The position numbers and the translations under genes are program-made. Of a stretch of DNA of 12,910 nt, positions 6,633-12,910 are shown piece after piece. Source of the stretch: RGIG1668 sp045124495 (GTDB lineage: Bacteria; Bacillota; Clostridia; Lachnospirales; Lachnospiraceae); contig JBGVLX010000096.1 of assembly GCA_045124495.1 (NCBI GenBank), forward strand, positions 1 through 12,910, read 5' to 3'. Positions within the stretch are counted from its first letter, which is position 1. Each line of letters starts with the position of its first letter. The notes below the pieces were generated by a model. It saw only the letters and a list, made by a program, of their open reading frames with translations. It was not told the origin of the DNA and searched no databases.

Positions 6633-7391
6633 TTAAAATTCAATTTCCCTCGCTTCAAAAACAGGGCCGTCTTTACAGATACGCTTATTGTTTACATTGG
6701 TATGATGGTCGATTTCATTTGACTTACATACACAGGCAAGACATGCGCCGATGCCACATGCCATTTTCTCTTCCAATGAAAGATAAGCCTTGATTCCCTT
6801 TTCTATGGCATAGGCTTGAATGGCACGAAGCATCGGAGTTGGTCCACAAGCATAAATAACTTCTCCTTCGATTCCATTTTGCTTTATGGCATCCAATACA
6901 TTTCCTTTCACGCCATTTTTTCCATCTTCAGAAGCAATGCTAACATTGCCATAAGCTTCAAATTCTTTCGCCAAAAAAATTTCATCTCTATATCCCAAAA
7001 CAATGTTTTTCTCACAATTTAATGTTTTTGCCAATTCAAGCATCGGAGGAATTCCGATTCCACCTCCGATTATAATAGCTTTTCCATCTTCTAGTGGGAA
7101 CCCATTGCCTAATGGTCCCATAATTTCTATAATATCATCTTCAACCAACTTACAAAACTCATTGGTTCCTTTTCCCACCACACGATAAACAATACGAAGC
7201 GTTGTTTCTTCAATTTCGCAAATACTGATTGGTCTAGGCAACAATGCACTTCCATCTTTACAGTATAGAGAAATAAATTGTCCCGGTTTCGCCTGTCTGG
7301 CTGCTTCTTCGCATTCTAAAACCATACTATAAACATCTGTGGCTATCTTTTCCTGACACTTTACCACCGCAATTCCTTTGTATGTGCTCAT
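6633..7391 (-). CDS. pyrK: Dihydroorotate dehydrogenase B, electron-transfer subunit PyrK
   Basis: 252 residues. This FAD and [2Fe-2S] protein passes electrons from the PyrDB subunit to NAD+. In order: the FAD-binding motif LPRPISI (51-57), the nucleotide-binding stretch GGGIGIPPM (109-117), CGPTPML (182-188), and iron-sulphur cysteines in MACGIGACLAC (Cys212, Cys217, Cys220) with Cys239 in KRICKDGPVF as the fourth. The start is taken as ATG 7391 because GGAGG lies five bases upstream; an in-frame ATG at 7403, with a plausible AAGGAAG, would add four residues. It follows pyrF by 24 bp. The gap to the pyrD start (121 bp) holds the 26-codon frame described separately. Confidence 0.95.
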   Translation of the reverse strand: MSTYKGIAVVKCQEKIATDVYSMVLECEEAARQAKPGQFISLYCKDGSALLPRPISICEIEETTLRIVYRVVGKGTNEFCKLVEDDIIEIMGPLGNGFPLEDGKAIIIGGGIGIPPMLELAKTLNCEKNIVLGYRDEIFLAKEFEAYGNVSIASEDGKNGVKGNVLDAIKQNGIEGEVIYACGPTPMLRAIQAYAIEKGIKAYLSLEEKMACGIGACLACVCKSNEIDHHTNVNNKRICKDGPVFEAREIEF

Positions 7392-7415
7392 AATATCCTC
7401 CATTTATTCTTCCTT

Positions 7416-8339
7416 TTACTCTGAAAGGGCGCCTTTGATATCCTCAATCATATCCATCACCGCCTGTCTTGATGCCTCTTCAAAGTGTTCTGGTGTAAAC
7501 TTTGCATAAGCTTCCTGTTTATATGCTGCAATGATTCCTCTGGATGAGTTTACGATAGCACCTAAACCATCTTTGTTGAAATAGTGTACCAGATCTTTCG
7601 CTTTACCACCCTGAGCACCATAACCAGGAACCAAAATGTAGGTATTTGGCATAATCTTTCTTAATACTTTACCCATTTCCGGATAAGTAGCACCTACTAC
7701 TGCACCAACATAACTATATCCATTTCCCATATGTTGTTCGCCCCACTCGGCAACTTTCTTTCCTACTAATTCATATAACGGAGTACCGTCTACCAACTGA
7801 TCCTGGAATTCTCCACTGGATGGGTTAGAAGTCTTTACTAATACAAAAATACCTTTATTTTCTTCCTTACAAACCTCGATAAACGGCTTCACACCATCGG
7901 TTCCTAAATAAGGATTTACTGTTACAAAATCCTCATCAAAACCATAATATCTGTTTTCACCTACCTGTACTTTTCCAACATGTCCGACAGCATAAGCAGT
8001 AGAGGTAGAACCAATGTCACCACGTTTGATATCACCAATAATTACCAAATCTTTTTCCTTACAGTAATCTACAGTCTTCTTAAAAGCAACCAGTCCCGGA
8101 ATCCCAAATTGTTCATACATAGCAATCTGTGGCTTTACTGCCGGAATTAAATCATAAGTAGCATCTACAATCTTTTTGTTAAACTGCCAAATTGCTTCTG
8201 CTGCGCCTTCTAAAGTTTCTCCATATTCTTCAAATGCTGCCTTTTTAATATGGTCTGGCACATATGCAAGCATTGGGTCCAATCCCACCACAATGGGAGC
8301 CTGTAAATTTGTAATTTTGTCTATTAATTTGTTAATCAT
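7416..8339 (-). CDS. pyrF: Orotidine 5'-phosphate decarboxylase PyrF
   Basis: 307 residues, the longer type-2 form of OMP decarboxylase (the classical E. coli/B. subtilis form is about 240). It converts OMP to UMP, the last step of the pathway. Visible motifs are VVGLDPMLAYVP (17-28), KPQIAMYEQFG (69-79), the catalytic DxKxxD in GDIKRGDIGST (102-112; Asp103, Lys105, Asp108), TSNPSSGE (170-177) and the phosphate-binding region VPGYGAQGG (237-245). ATG (8339-8337) has AGGAGGAG upstream that overlaps the pyrC stop codon; the gap is 12 bp, so the pair is very likely co-translated. Confidence 0.96.
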   Translation of the reverse strand: MINKLIDKITNLQAPIVVGLDPMLAYVPDHIKKAAFEEYGETLEGAAEAIWQFNKKIVDATYDLIPAVKPQIAMYEQFGIPGLVAFKKTVDYCKEKDLVIIGDIKRGDIGSTSTAYAVGHVGKVQVGENRYYGFDEDFVTVNPYLGTDGVKPFIEVCKEENKGIFVLVKTSNPSSGEFQDQLVDGTPLYELVGKKVAEWGEQHMGNGYSYVGAVVGATYPEMGKVLRKIMPNTYILVPGYGAQGGKAKDLVHYFNKDGLGAIVNSSRGIIAAYKQEAYAKFTPEHFEEASRQAVMDMIEDIKGALSE

Positions 8340-8351
8340 AACTTTCTCCTC

Positions 8352-9641
8352 CTATATGAATTTGCATGAATCAAATACCACATTTCCACCTAATATGGTA
8401 CAATTTACTCTTCCTTTTACCAACTTTCCGTCAAAAGGTGTATTGGTTGCTTTCGAACGGAATTTACCCGCATCAATTACTACTTCTTCCGAAGGATCAA
8501 AGATTACAACATCTGCTACCATCCCTTCTTCGATTCGTCCTCGCTTATCGTCGATACCTAAAATTTTGGCCGGGTTATAACTCATCTTTTCTGCCATTTG
8601 CAACGGTGTAAGTATTCCCTGGTCCACCAATGCTGTATAAGTTAATGCCGCACTTGTTTCCAATCCAACAATTCCAAAAGGCGCTTCTTTGATTCCTTTA
8701 CTCTTTTCATCTTTATGATGTGGAGCATGGTCCGTGGATATGGCATCAAGAATCCCTGTCCTCAAACCTTCAACAATTGCTCTCACATCTCTCTCACTAC
8801 GTAGAGGGGGATTCATTTTAAAATTAGCATCGTCTTTGTCAATCACTGCATCCGACAATATAAAGTGATGCGGACATGCCTCCCCAGTTACTTTTATTCC
8901 CATTTCCTTTGCCATCTTAATCAGACGAACTGCACCTTCTGTGGATACATGACAGATGTGCAACCGGACACCCGTTTCATTGGCGAGGAAGATATCCCTG
9001 GCCGTAATAATGTCTTCCACTGCATTCATAATTCCAGGTATTCCAAGGCTTTGAGAAACAATCCCTTCGTTCATAGCCCCGTCCTTCACAAGATTTTTTT
9101 CTTCACAATGTGCCATAACTAAAGCATCCATATCCTTTATCTGCTTTAATGCTTCATAGTAAAGGTTAATATCCATTACACTCTTACCATCTTCGCTAAA
9201 TGCAATCGCTCCTGCATCCTTCATTTTTTTTAAATCAACCAGTTCGGTTCCTGCCATATCTTTTGTGATTGCACTAAGCTGACAGACATTTGTAGTAGCA
9301 TTCTTCGCTTTATCCAAAATATAATTCAAAGTTTCAACACTGTCTACTGCCGGTTTCGTATTCGGCATAGCACATACCGTAGTCACTCCTCCGGCCGCTG
9401 CTGCTTTCGAGCCACTTATAATATCTTCTTTATGGGTAAAACCAGGATCTCTGAAATGTACATGCAAATCAATGAACCCAGGCATCACAAACTTTCCTCT
9501 GGCATCGATGATTTCGTCTGCATTTTCATCAATATATCTAGATATACGGACAATTTTATCCTCTTCAATCAAAACATCTGCTACCTGATCAAAATTCGTC
9601 GCCGGATTCAGTACCCGGCCATTCTTAATAAGTATTTTCAT
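8352..9641 (-). CDS. pyrC: Dihydroorotase PyrC (class I)
   Basis: 429 residues, amidohydrolase fold. It cyclises carbamoyl-aspartate to dihydroorotate with zinc. Metal and substrate residues are in place: His60 and His62 in DLHVHFRDPG (58-67), Asp151 in SEDGK, His178 in AHCE, His231 in CHVS and Asp304 in STDHAPHH (302-309); MPNTKPAVD is at 92-100. These positions agree with the class I enzymes of bacilli. ATG (9641-9639) is preceded by AAGGAAAGGAAA. It is the first gene after the promoter at 9765-9737 and leads pyrF, pyrK and pyrD. The intervening leader is about 90 bases; no PyrR-type binding loop was recognised in it. Confidence 0.97.
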   Translation of the reverse strand: MKILIKNGRVLNPATNFDQVADVLIEEDKIVRISRYIDENADEIIDARGKFVMPGFIDLHVHFRDPGFTHKEDIISGSKAAAAGGVTTVCAMPNTKPAVDSVETLNYILDKAKNATTNVCQLSAITKDMAGTELVDLKKMKDAGAIAFSEDGKSVMDINLYYEALKQIKDMDALVMAHCEEKNLVKDGAMNEGIVSQSLGIPGIMNAVEDIITARDIFLANETGVRLHICHVSTEGAVRLIKMAKEMGIKVTGEACPHHFILSDAVIDKDDANFKMNPPLRSERDVRAIVEGLRTGILDAISTDHAPHHKDEKSKGIKEAPFGIVGLETSAALTYTALVDQGILTPLQMAEKMSYNPAKILGIDDKRGRIEEGMVADVVIFDPSEEVVIDAGKFRSKATNTPFDGKLVKGRVNCTILGGNVVFDSCKFI

Positions 9642-9736
9642 GCTTACAGTTTCCTTTCCTTATGATGTTTTTTCGTTTCATAAAGTCATACTTTTACATG
9701 TAGTCACAAAAAGCATAGCCCTTTAACCCTGATATC

Positions 9737-9765
9737 ATTCTACCACAAGCTATCAGTATTTTCAA
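9737..9765 (-). promoter_or_regulatory. Predicted promoter of the pyrCFKD operon
   Basis: Minus-strand TTGAAA (9765-9760), 17-base spacer, TAGAAT (9742-9737) with TG one base before the -10. The -35 lies across the TGA stop codon of the upstream gene. Transcription would begin near 9730. No terminator separates it from the tyrS transcript, so the pyr genes may also receive read-through. Confidence 0.68.
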
Positions 9766-10520
9766 AAACAATCGATGTTTTTTTCATACTGATATTGATT
9801 CCCCGTTTTTCCAATTCGTTTTACCGCACCAACATGGGTTAAAATATTTAACACAATTTGTGAAAGGCTTTTCCCAATTCCTGCGGCTTTGGCAAAATCA
9901 GTGCTGGTAAACCCAGTTTCTAAATTTTCCGGTATAAAAGCAGCATAATCATAAACTTCATTAATATAAATCTCGTCTAATATTTTAGTAGGTATACGGT
10001 CATTACATTTTGCCCCATTTCTAGGATTTTTACGCTTCGGATTTAGGACACGGTATTCTTCTACCCCAATCAGAACAAAACATAAATGAAATCTTGGATT
10101 TAAAAGATATTGTTTTACTTTATAGATTTCCGGAAAAGCCAGATATTTTCCAGACTTCATTTTATAAAGTCTTCCCGAGGTAATTTCTCCGGTAGAAGGC
10201 TCGATATAAAAGGACTGTCGTTCTACAACCACGGGATGCACCACTGTCACATGATAATTCAGTAAAAATTCATCCAATTTCGGTCTTAGACGATTCAGTT
10301 GTTTCGTTTGAATTTCAATAATGTCTTCTCCATTAAAAATATCTGCTATTTTTTTCCCAATGGGTATTTCATGTTTTTTATCATCCGGTTCAAAGTAATA
10401 TTTTAGTACCGAATGAACTGTTTTTTCACTTAAGGTACCAATGCCATCCGTAATTTTTATCTGGTCTTTTCCTTTTTCTAGTGCGTATAAAAATCGTTCT
10501 TTACTAATATGATCTGTCAT
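9762..10520 (-). CDS. Unassigned protein, PD-(D/E)XK-like N-terminal part and winged-helix-like C-terminus
   Basis: 252 residues, no membrane segment or signal peptide. I do not recognise a characterised family, although similar unnamed proteins in Lachnospiraceae are remembered. The N-terminal part contains Glu32 in a helix (TLSEKTVHSVLKYYF, 29-43), then Asp60 in KIADIF and IIEIQTKQL (67-75) giving Glu69-x-Gln71. The order E, D, ExQ is what a PD-(D/E)XK nuclease core can look like (the usual lysine replaced by glutamine). Residues about 201-246 (GFTSTDFAKAAGIGK, then VLNILTHVGAVKRIG) look like a winged helix with wing NQYQY. A nuclease or a DNA-binding regulator is therefore possible but inferred. 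It starts 3 bp after tyrS with no visible ribosome binding site, implying coupling to tyrS, and its stop overlaps the pyrC promoter. Confidence 0.75.
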   Translation of the reverse strand: MTDHISKERFLYALEKGKDQIKITDGIGTLSEKTVHSVLKYYFEPDDKKHEIPIGKKIADIFNGEDIIEIQTKQLNRLRPKLDEFLLNYHVTVVHPVVVERQSFYIEPSTGEITSGRLYKMKSGKYLAFPEIYKVKQYLLNPRFHLCFVLIGVEEYRVLNPKRKNPRNGAKCNDRIPTKILDEIYINEVYDYAAFIPENLETGFTSTDFAKAAGIGKSLSQIVLNILTHVGAVKRIGKTGNQYQYEKNIDCF

Positions 10521-10523
10521 TTT

Positions 10524-11747
10524 TTATTCTACTACGACACGTTTAAAGTTTTTCTTTCCACGTTTTACAACCAGACCTTCTCCTTCAAAAGCATCTTTGC
10601 CATAAGTGGTTTTAATATCCGTAACCTTTTCTCCTTCCACAGTTACACCACCTTGTTCCACTGCACGTCTTCCTTCCGAACGTGATGGTACTAAACCGGA
10701 TTTTTGAAGAACTCCTAAAATATCTATAGTTCCGTCTGTAAAATCATCTGATGTTAACACTGCCTTAGGCATATTTTCCGCATTTTGTCCTGAGAATAAT
10801 GCTTTTGCAGCCTCGTCTGCTTTCGCAGCTTCTTCTTCTCCATGTACCAGCTTGGTAAGTTCAAATGCAAGAATTTCTTTTGCTGTATTCAACTTACTTC
10901 CTTCCCACTGATCCATTTCATCGATTTGCTCTAAAGGAAGGAACGTCAACATTCTTAAACATTTTAATACATCAGAATCCGCCACATTTCTCCAGTATTG
11001 GTAAAAATCAAAAGGACTTGTTTTCTTTGGATCTAACCAAACTGCACCGGACTGGGTTTTGCCCATTTTCTTTCCTTCTGAATTTAATAATAAATTAATG
11101 GTCATAGCATAAGCATCTTTTCCTAATTTTCTACGGATTAATTCTGTTCCACCTAACATATTGGACCACTGGTCATCTCCACCAAACTGCATATTACAGC
11201 CGTATTTTTGGAATAATGCATAGAAATCATAACTTTGCATAATCATGTAGTTAAATTCTAAAAAGCTTAAGCCTTTTTCCATTCTTTGTTTATAACATTC
11301 TGCCGTCAACATACGATTTACACTAAAGTGCGGACCTATATCACGAAGTACTTCTACATAATTTAAATCTAATAACCAATCTGCATTATTTACCATAATT
11401 GCTTTTCCATCGGAAAAATCAATAAATTTACTCATTTGCTCTTTAAAACATTCACAGTTATGCTGAATTGTTTCTTTGGTCATCATCTGACGCATATCCG
11501 TTCTTCCGGATGGATCTCCAATCATGGCAGTTCCACCACCAATTAATGCAATCGGTTTATTTCCAGCCATTTGCAAACGTTTCATTAAACATAGTGCCAT
11601 AAAATGTCCTACATGTAAGCTGTCTGCTGTAGGGTCAAAACCAATGTAAAACACCGCTTTTCCATTGTTTACCAATTCTTTGATTTCTTCCTCATCTGTT
11701 ACTTGTGCGATTAATCCTCTCGCTACTAATTCGTCATATACTTTCAT
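10524..11747 (-). CDS. tyrS: Tyrosyl-tRNA synthetase
   Basis: 407 residues, class I synthetase charging tRNA-Tyr. The HIGH-type motif is HVGH (45-48) after FDPTADSL, the tyrosine/tRNA pocket includes YMIMQSYDF (167-175) and GGDDQW (189-194), and the KMSKS-type loop reads KMGKT (227-231). The C-terminus from about 345 is an S4-type RNA-binding domain (GLVPSRSEGRRAVEQGGV). Length is close to other bacterial TyrS type 1 enzymes. ATG (11747-11745) is preceded by AAGGAAGGAAG. Control by a T-box leader is evident upstream, so expression should rise when tRNA-Tyr is uncharged. It shares its transcript with the unassigned gene 3 bp downstream. Confidence 0.97.
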   Translation of the reverse strand: MKVYDELVARGLIAQVTDEEEIKELVNNGKAVFYIGFDPTADSLHVGHFMALCLMKRLQMAGNKPIALIGGGTAMIGDPSGRTDMRQMMTKETIQHNCECFKEQMSKFIDFSDGKAIMVNNADWLLDLNYVEVLRDIGPHFSVNRMLTAECYKQRMEKGLSFLEFNYMIMQSYDFYALFQKYGCNMQFGGDDQWSNMLGGTELIRRKLGKDAYAMTINLLLNSEGKKMGKTQSGAVWLDPKKTSPFDFYQYWRNVADSDVLKCLRMLTFLPLEQIDEMDQWEGSKLNTAKEILAFELTKLVHGEEEAAKADEAAKALFSGQNAENMPKAVLTSDDFTDGTIDILGVLQKSGLVPSRSEGRRAVEQGGVTVEGEKVTDIKTTYGKDAFEGEGLVVKRGKKNFKRVVVE

Positions 11748-11862
11748 ATTCTTCTTCCTTCCTTTTTTGTTATTTTACAAAGTTTTAATCCCGTTTTCTA
11801 TTATATCCTGAATAACTATGGATTCTGATACTTTCGTGCTACTATCCTTGCAAATAGCAATA

Positions 11863-11884
11863 CTTTTGCAATTCTTTGCAAAAG
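11863..11884 (-). other. Perfect hairpin directly after the T-box terminator
   Basis: Minus-strand CTTTTGCAA (11884-11876), loop AGAA, TTGCAAAAG (11871-11863): nine perfect base pairs. The left arm shares its Ts with the terminator tail. No T-run follows, so it is not itself a terminator. It may stabilise the 5' end of processed tyrS mRNA or alter how the terminator T-run is used; the role is inferred. Confidence 0.55.
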
Positions 11885-11923
11885 AAAAACCTTCATCCCT
11901 TTCATTGGAAAAGGACGAAGGTT
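11880..11923 (-). terminator. T-box-controlled intrinsic terminator
   Basis: Minus-strand AACCTTC (from 11923) pairs with GAAGGTT (ending 11888) and the helix continues inward to about 16 pairs including wobbles, loop CAAT, followed by TTTTTCTTTT. The CCTT of its 5' arm can pair instead with AAGG of the T-box sequence (11943-11940), the antiterminator choice made when uncharged tRNA is bound. Confidence 0.88.
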
Positions 11924-12236
11924 TCTCTTCGTGTTACCACCTTATCTTCATAAATTTCTCGCGAAATCCATCTCAGTAAGTACTTTATATCAAAGAACCA
12001 ATTTGCATCAAGCTTCCTATAAAATCAATCATTCTTATGCGTCTTTGCAATTGTTTCAGCACTTTTCCACTATAACGTATGGACTACGTCACCGCCTACT
12101 TTTATCTACATGAGATAAGTTCAGGATGCAGCTCAAAGATGTATTCAAAGAAATCCTACCTGCGCCTCTCATCTAACGGCTACTTTCTGTAGGCGGTATT
12201 TCTTCTACTTTTTCTCATCACAGCCTTTTACATATT
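11880..12236 (-). promoter_or_regulatory. Tyrosine T-box riboswitch leader of tyrS
   Basis: The T-box sequence AAGGTGGTAACACG is at 11943-11930; its TGGT matches the ACCA end of tRNA-Tyr. Stem I shows GATGA (kink-turn) and AGTA (specifier-loop S-turn) near its start (12219-12207), the helix GAAGAAAT / ATTTCTTT, CCTAC/GTAGG with an AGAAAG bulge above it, and a GCC/GGC capped apical loop. Opposite the S-turn the sequence GAATACATC presents UAC at 12143-12141, a tyrosine codon, as specifier. A small hairpin ATTTC-GCGA-GAAAT (11967-11954) fits Stem III just before the T-box. The leader ends at the terminator. Family knowledge: uncharged tRNA-Tyr pairs with specifier and T-box and favours read-through into tyrS. 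Confidence 0.92.
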
Positions 12237-12242
12237 ACTAGC

Positions 12243-12271
12243 ATTATAAAAAAGAATTGAATGCTTGTCAA
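12243..12271 (-). promoter_or_regulatory. Consensus sigma-A promoter of tyrS
   Basis: Minus-strand TTGACA (12271-12266), 17-base spacer, TATAAT (12248-12243), a perfect match to the housekeeping consensus. Start of transcription is expected near 12236. It begins only 16 bases after the stop codon of the surface protein gene. An inverted pair AGCATT/AATGCT straddles the spacer and the -10, probably by chance. Confidence 0.88.
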
Positions 12272-12287
12272 TTATTTTAAATTATTT

Positions 12288-12910
12288 TTACCACTTTCTT
12301 TTTCTTAATTTTAAGAAATAGAAAACGAAACCACCAACAACTGCTGTTGCCCCCACTGCTACCGCTACATACAATGGCAATTGACTTGGTTTGTCTTCTT
12401 CACTTTCCTCCAACTTTTCTGGTTCATCAGGAATTTTCGTATTTTCTACATTATCTGCTTCTGTAGAGTTGTTATTTTCCGTAGGAATTCCTTCTGAATC
12501 CATCCATGCATCAGCATCAAATTCAACCTGTTCCTTATCCTTCGGATCTGATACAATATCAGATTCATCCAACACAGGGGTTTCAGTCACAAAAGATTCC
12601 TCTTTCGAAGAATTATTATTAGAAACTGTGGTCTGCGTTGTGGTCTGCGTTGTGGTTGGTTTTGTTACATTCGGCTTATTGTTATTGTTACTTGAAGGTT
12701 TTACAATATCCGACTCATCAAATACTGGTTTATTTATTCCTGTATTCGGTGTTTCTTCTTCCGGTTTTAATTCTTCTTCCGGTTTTAATTCTTCTTCCGG
12801 TTTTAATTCTTCTTCCTTCTCCGGTTCTTCCGGTGCGGGGATTACAATCGTATAAGTTCCTTTTTTTATTGAACTTTGCTCTTTGCCTTCCTGCACAGCA
12901 ATTGCTTTTA
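12288..12910 (-). CDS. Repeat-rich membrane-anchored surface protein (partial, N-terminus beyond right edge)
   Basis: The frame is open to the window edge, so this is the C-terminal part (about 207 codons seen) of a larger protein; an internal GTG at 12896 is not taken as the start. The visible chain begins near GTYTIVIPAPEEP, then three copies of EELKPE, a low-complexity Asn/Thr/Gln spacer (TKPTTTQTTTQTT), two copies of the motif PVxDESDIV, a long acidic stretch, and ends in a hydrophobic helix LPLYVAVAVGATAVVGGFVFYF followed by KLRKRKW. This is the plan of a cell-wall-spanning stalk held by a C-terminal membrane anchor. No LPXTG motif precedes the helix, so sortase attachment is unlikely. 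Catalytic or binding function lies upstream, out of view. No terminator was seen between its stop and the tyrS promoter. Confidence 0.82.
   Translation of the reverse strand, partial: KAIAVQEGKEQSSIKKGTYTIVIPAPEEPEKEEELKPEEELKPEEELKPEEETPNTGINKPVFDESDIVKPSSNNNNKPNVTKPTTTQTTTQTTVSNNNSSKEESFVTETPVLDESDIVSDPKDKEQVEFDADAWMDSEGIPTENNNSTEADNVENTKIPDEPEKLEESEEDKPSQLPLYVAVAVGATAVVGGFVFYFLKLRKRKW
12753..12816 (-). repeat. 18-bp tandem repeat, about 3.6 copies
   Basis: The plus-strand unit TTCTTCTTCCGGTTTTAA occurs at 12753-12770, 12771-12788 and 12789-12806, with a partial fourth copy to 12816, all identical. It encodes the EELKPE repeat of the surface protein in frame, so copy number could change by slippage without breaking the protein. 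A shorter 12-bp repeat encoding TTTQ lies at 12628-12651. Confidence 0.9.

Larger units (their letters stand above)
11748..12287 (-). other. 540-bp control region upstream of tyrS (no gene)
   Basis: No coding frame is credible here; the short plus-strand frame at 11931-12113 lies on the structured leader RNA. In transcription direction it holds the tyrS promoter, T-box leader, terminator, a second hairpin directly after the terminator T-run, and about 115 bases of AT-rich sequence up to tyrS with nothing else I can name. Confidence 0.8.

Noticed and set aside
8176..8580. 134-codon plus-strand frame over the pyrF-pyrC junction
   Set aside because: It is a shadow of two strongly conserved genes and has no ribosome binding site context of its own.
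9642..9735. PyrR-type attenuator in the pyrC leader
   Set aside because: No PyrR binding-loop sequence and no terminator hairpin with T-run was found; only weak local pairing around CATAAAGTCATACTTT.
11800..11830. Second tyrS promoter using TATAAT at about 11801
   Set aside because: The -10 is good (GGATATAATAG), but the hexamer 17 bases upstream (TCAGAA) is a poor -35 and there is no TG before the -10.
12242..12266. AGCATT/AATGCT inverted pair in the tyrS promoter as an operator or terminator
   Set aside because: Only six pairs around 14 bases, and it overlaps consensus promoter elements; chance is the simpler reading.
12391..12855. 154-codon serine-rich plus-strand frame
   Set aside because: It is the antisense of the surface protein repeats; its Ser/Phe-rich composition follows from the GAA/GAT-rich gene opposite, and it has no separate support.

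Overview
The window is AT-rich DNA from a low-GC Gram-positive bacterium, most likely a member of the Lachnospiraceae (Clostridia). This rests on the protein sequences, the strong AGGAGG-type ribosome binding sites, the T-box-controlled tyrS, the PyrDB/PyrK type of dihydroorotate dehydrogenase and the small membrane proteins. Genus cannot be fixed from sequence reading alone. Every supported gene is on the minus strand, so transcription runs from high to low coordinates; the plus-strand open frames are shadows.

Reading in the direction of transcription: (1) 12910-12288 is the C-terminal end of a repeat-rich, membrane-anchored surface protein cut by the window edge. (2) 12271-11748 is a control region with a consensus sigma-A promoter, a tyrosine-type T-box leader (specifier UAC) with terminator and antiterminator, and an extra hairpin. 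(3) tyrS (tyrosyl-tRNA synthetase) follows, then, 3 bp on, an unassigned protein that looks like a PD-(D/E)XK-type fold plus a winged helix. (4) A promoter whose -35 lies on that gene's stop codon starts a de novo pyrimidine operon: pyrC, pyrF, pyrK, pyrD. After a 375-bp gap with a second, look-alike promoter and a 140-bp palindromic element come pyrE and a 49-codon membrane protein, then a hairpin terminator. (5) A tightly packed run follows: a VanZ-like protein, a three-helix membrane protein, an HD-domain hydrolase, a long M29-type aminopeptidase and purK (cut by the left edge), with two 8-11 bp overlaps.

Together the pyr genes cover carbamoyl-aspartate to UMP: PyrC closes the ring, PyrD with PyrK oxidises dihydroorotate using NAD+, PyrE adds phosphoribose and PyrF decarboxylates. 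Carbamoyl-phosphate synthase and aspartate transcarbamylase are not in the window. PurK belongs to purine synthesis.

The core enzymes are ordinary. The points most worth a second look are the palindromic element inside the predicted pyrE leader, the 26-codon frame whose stop overlaps the pyrD start, the 49-codon membrane protein, the nuclease-like/winged-helix protein, the long N-terminal extension of the M29 enzyme, and alternative pairings in the tyrS leader. I did not find clear evidence of a wholly new multi-gene system.
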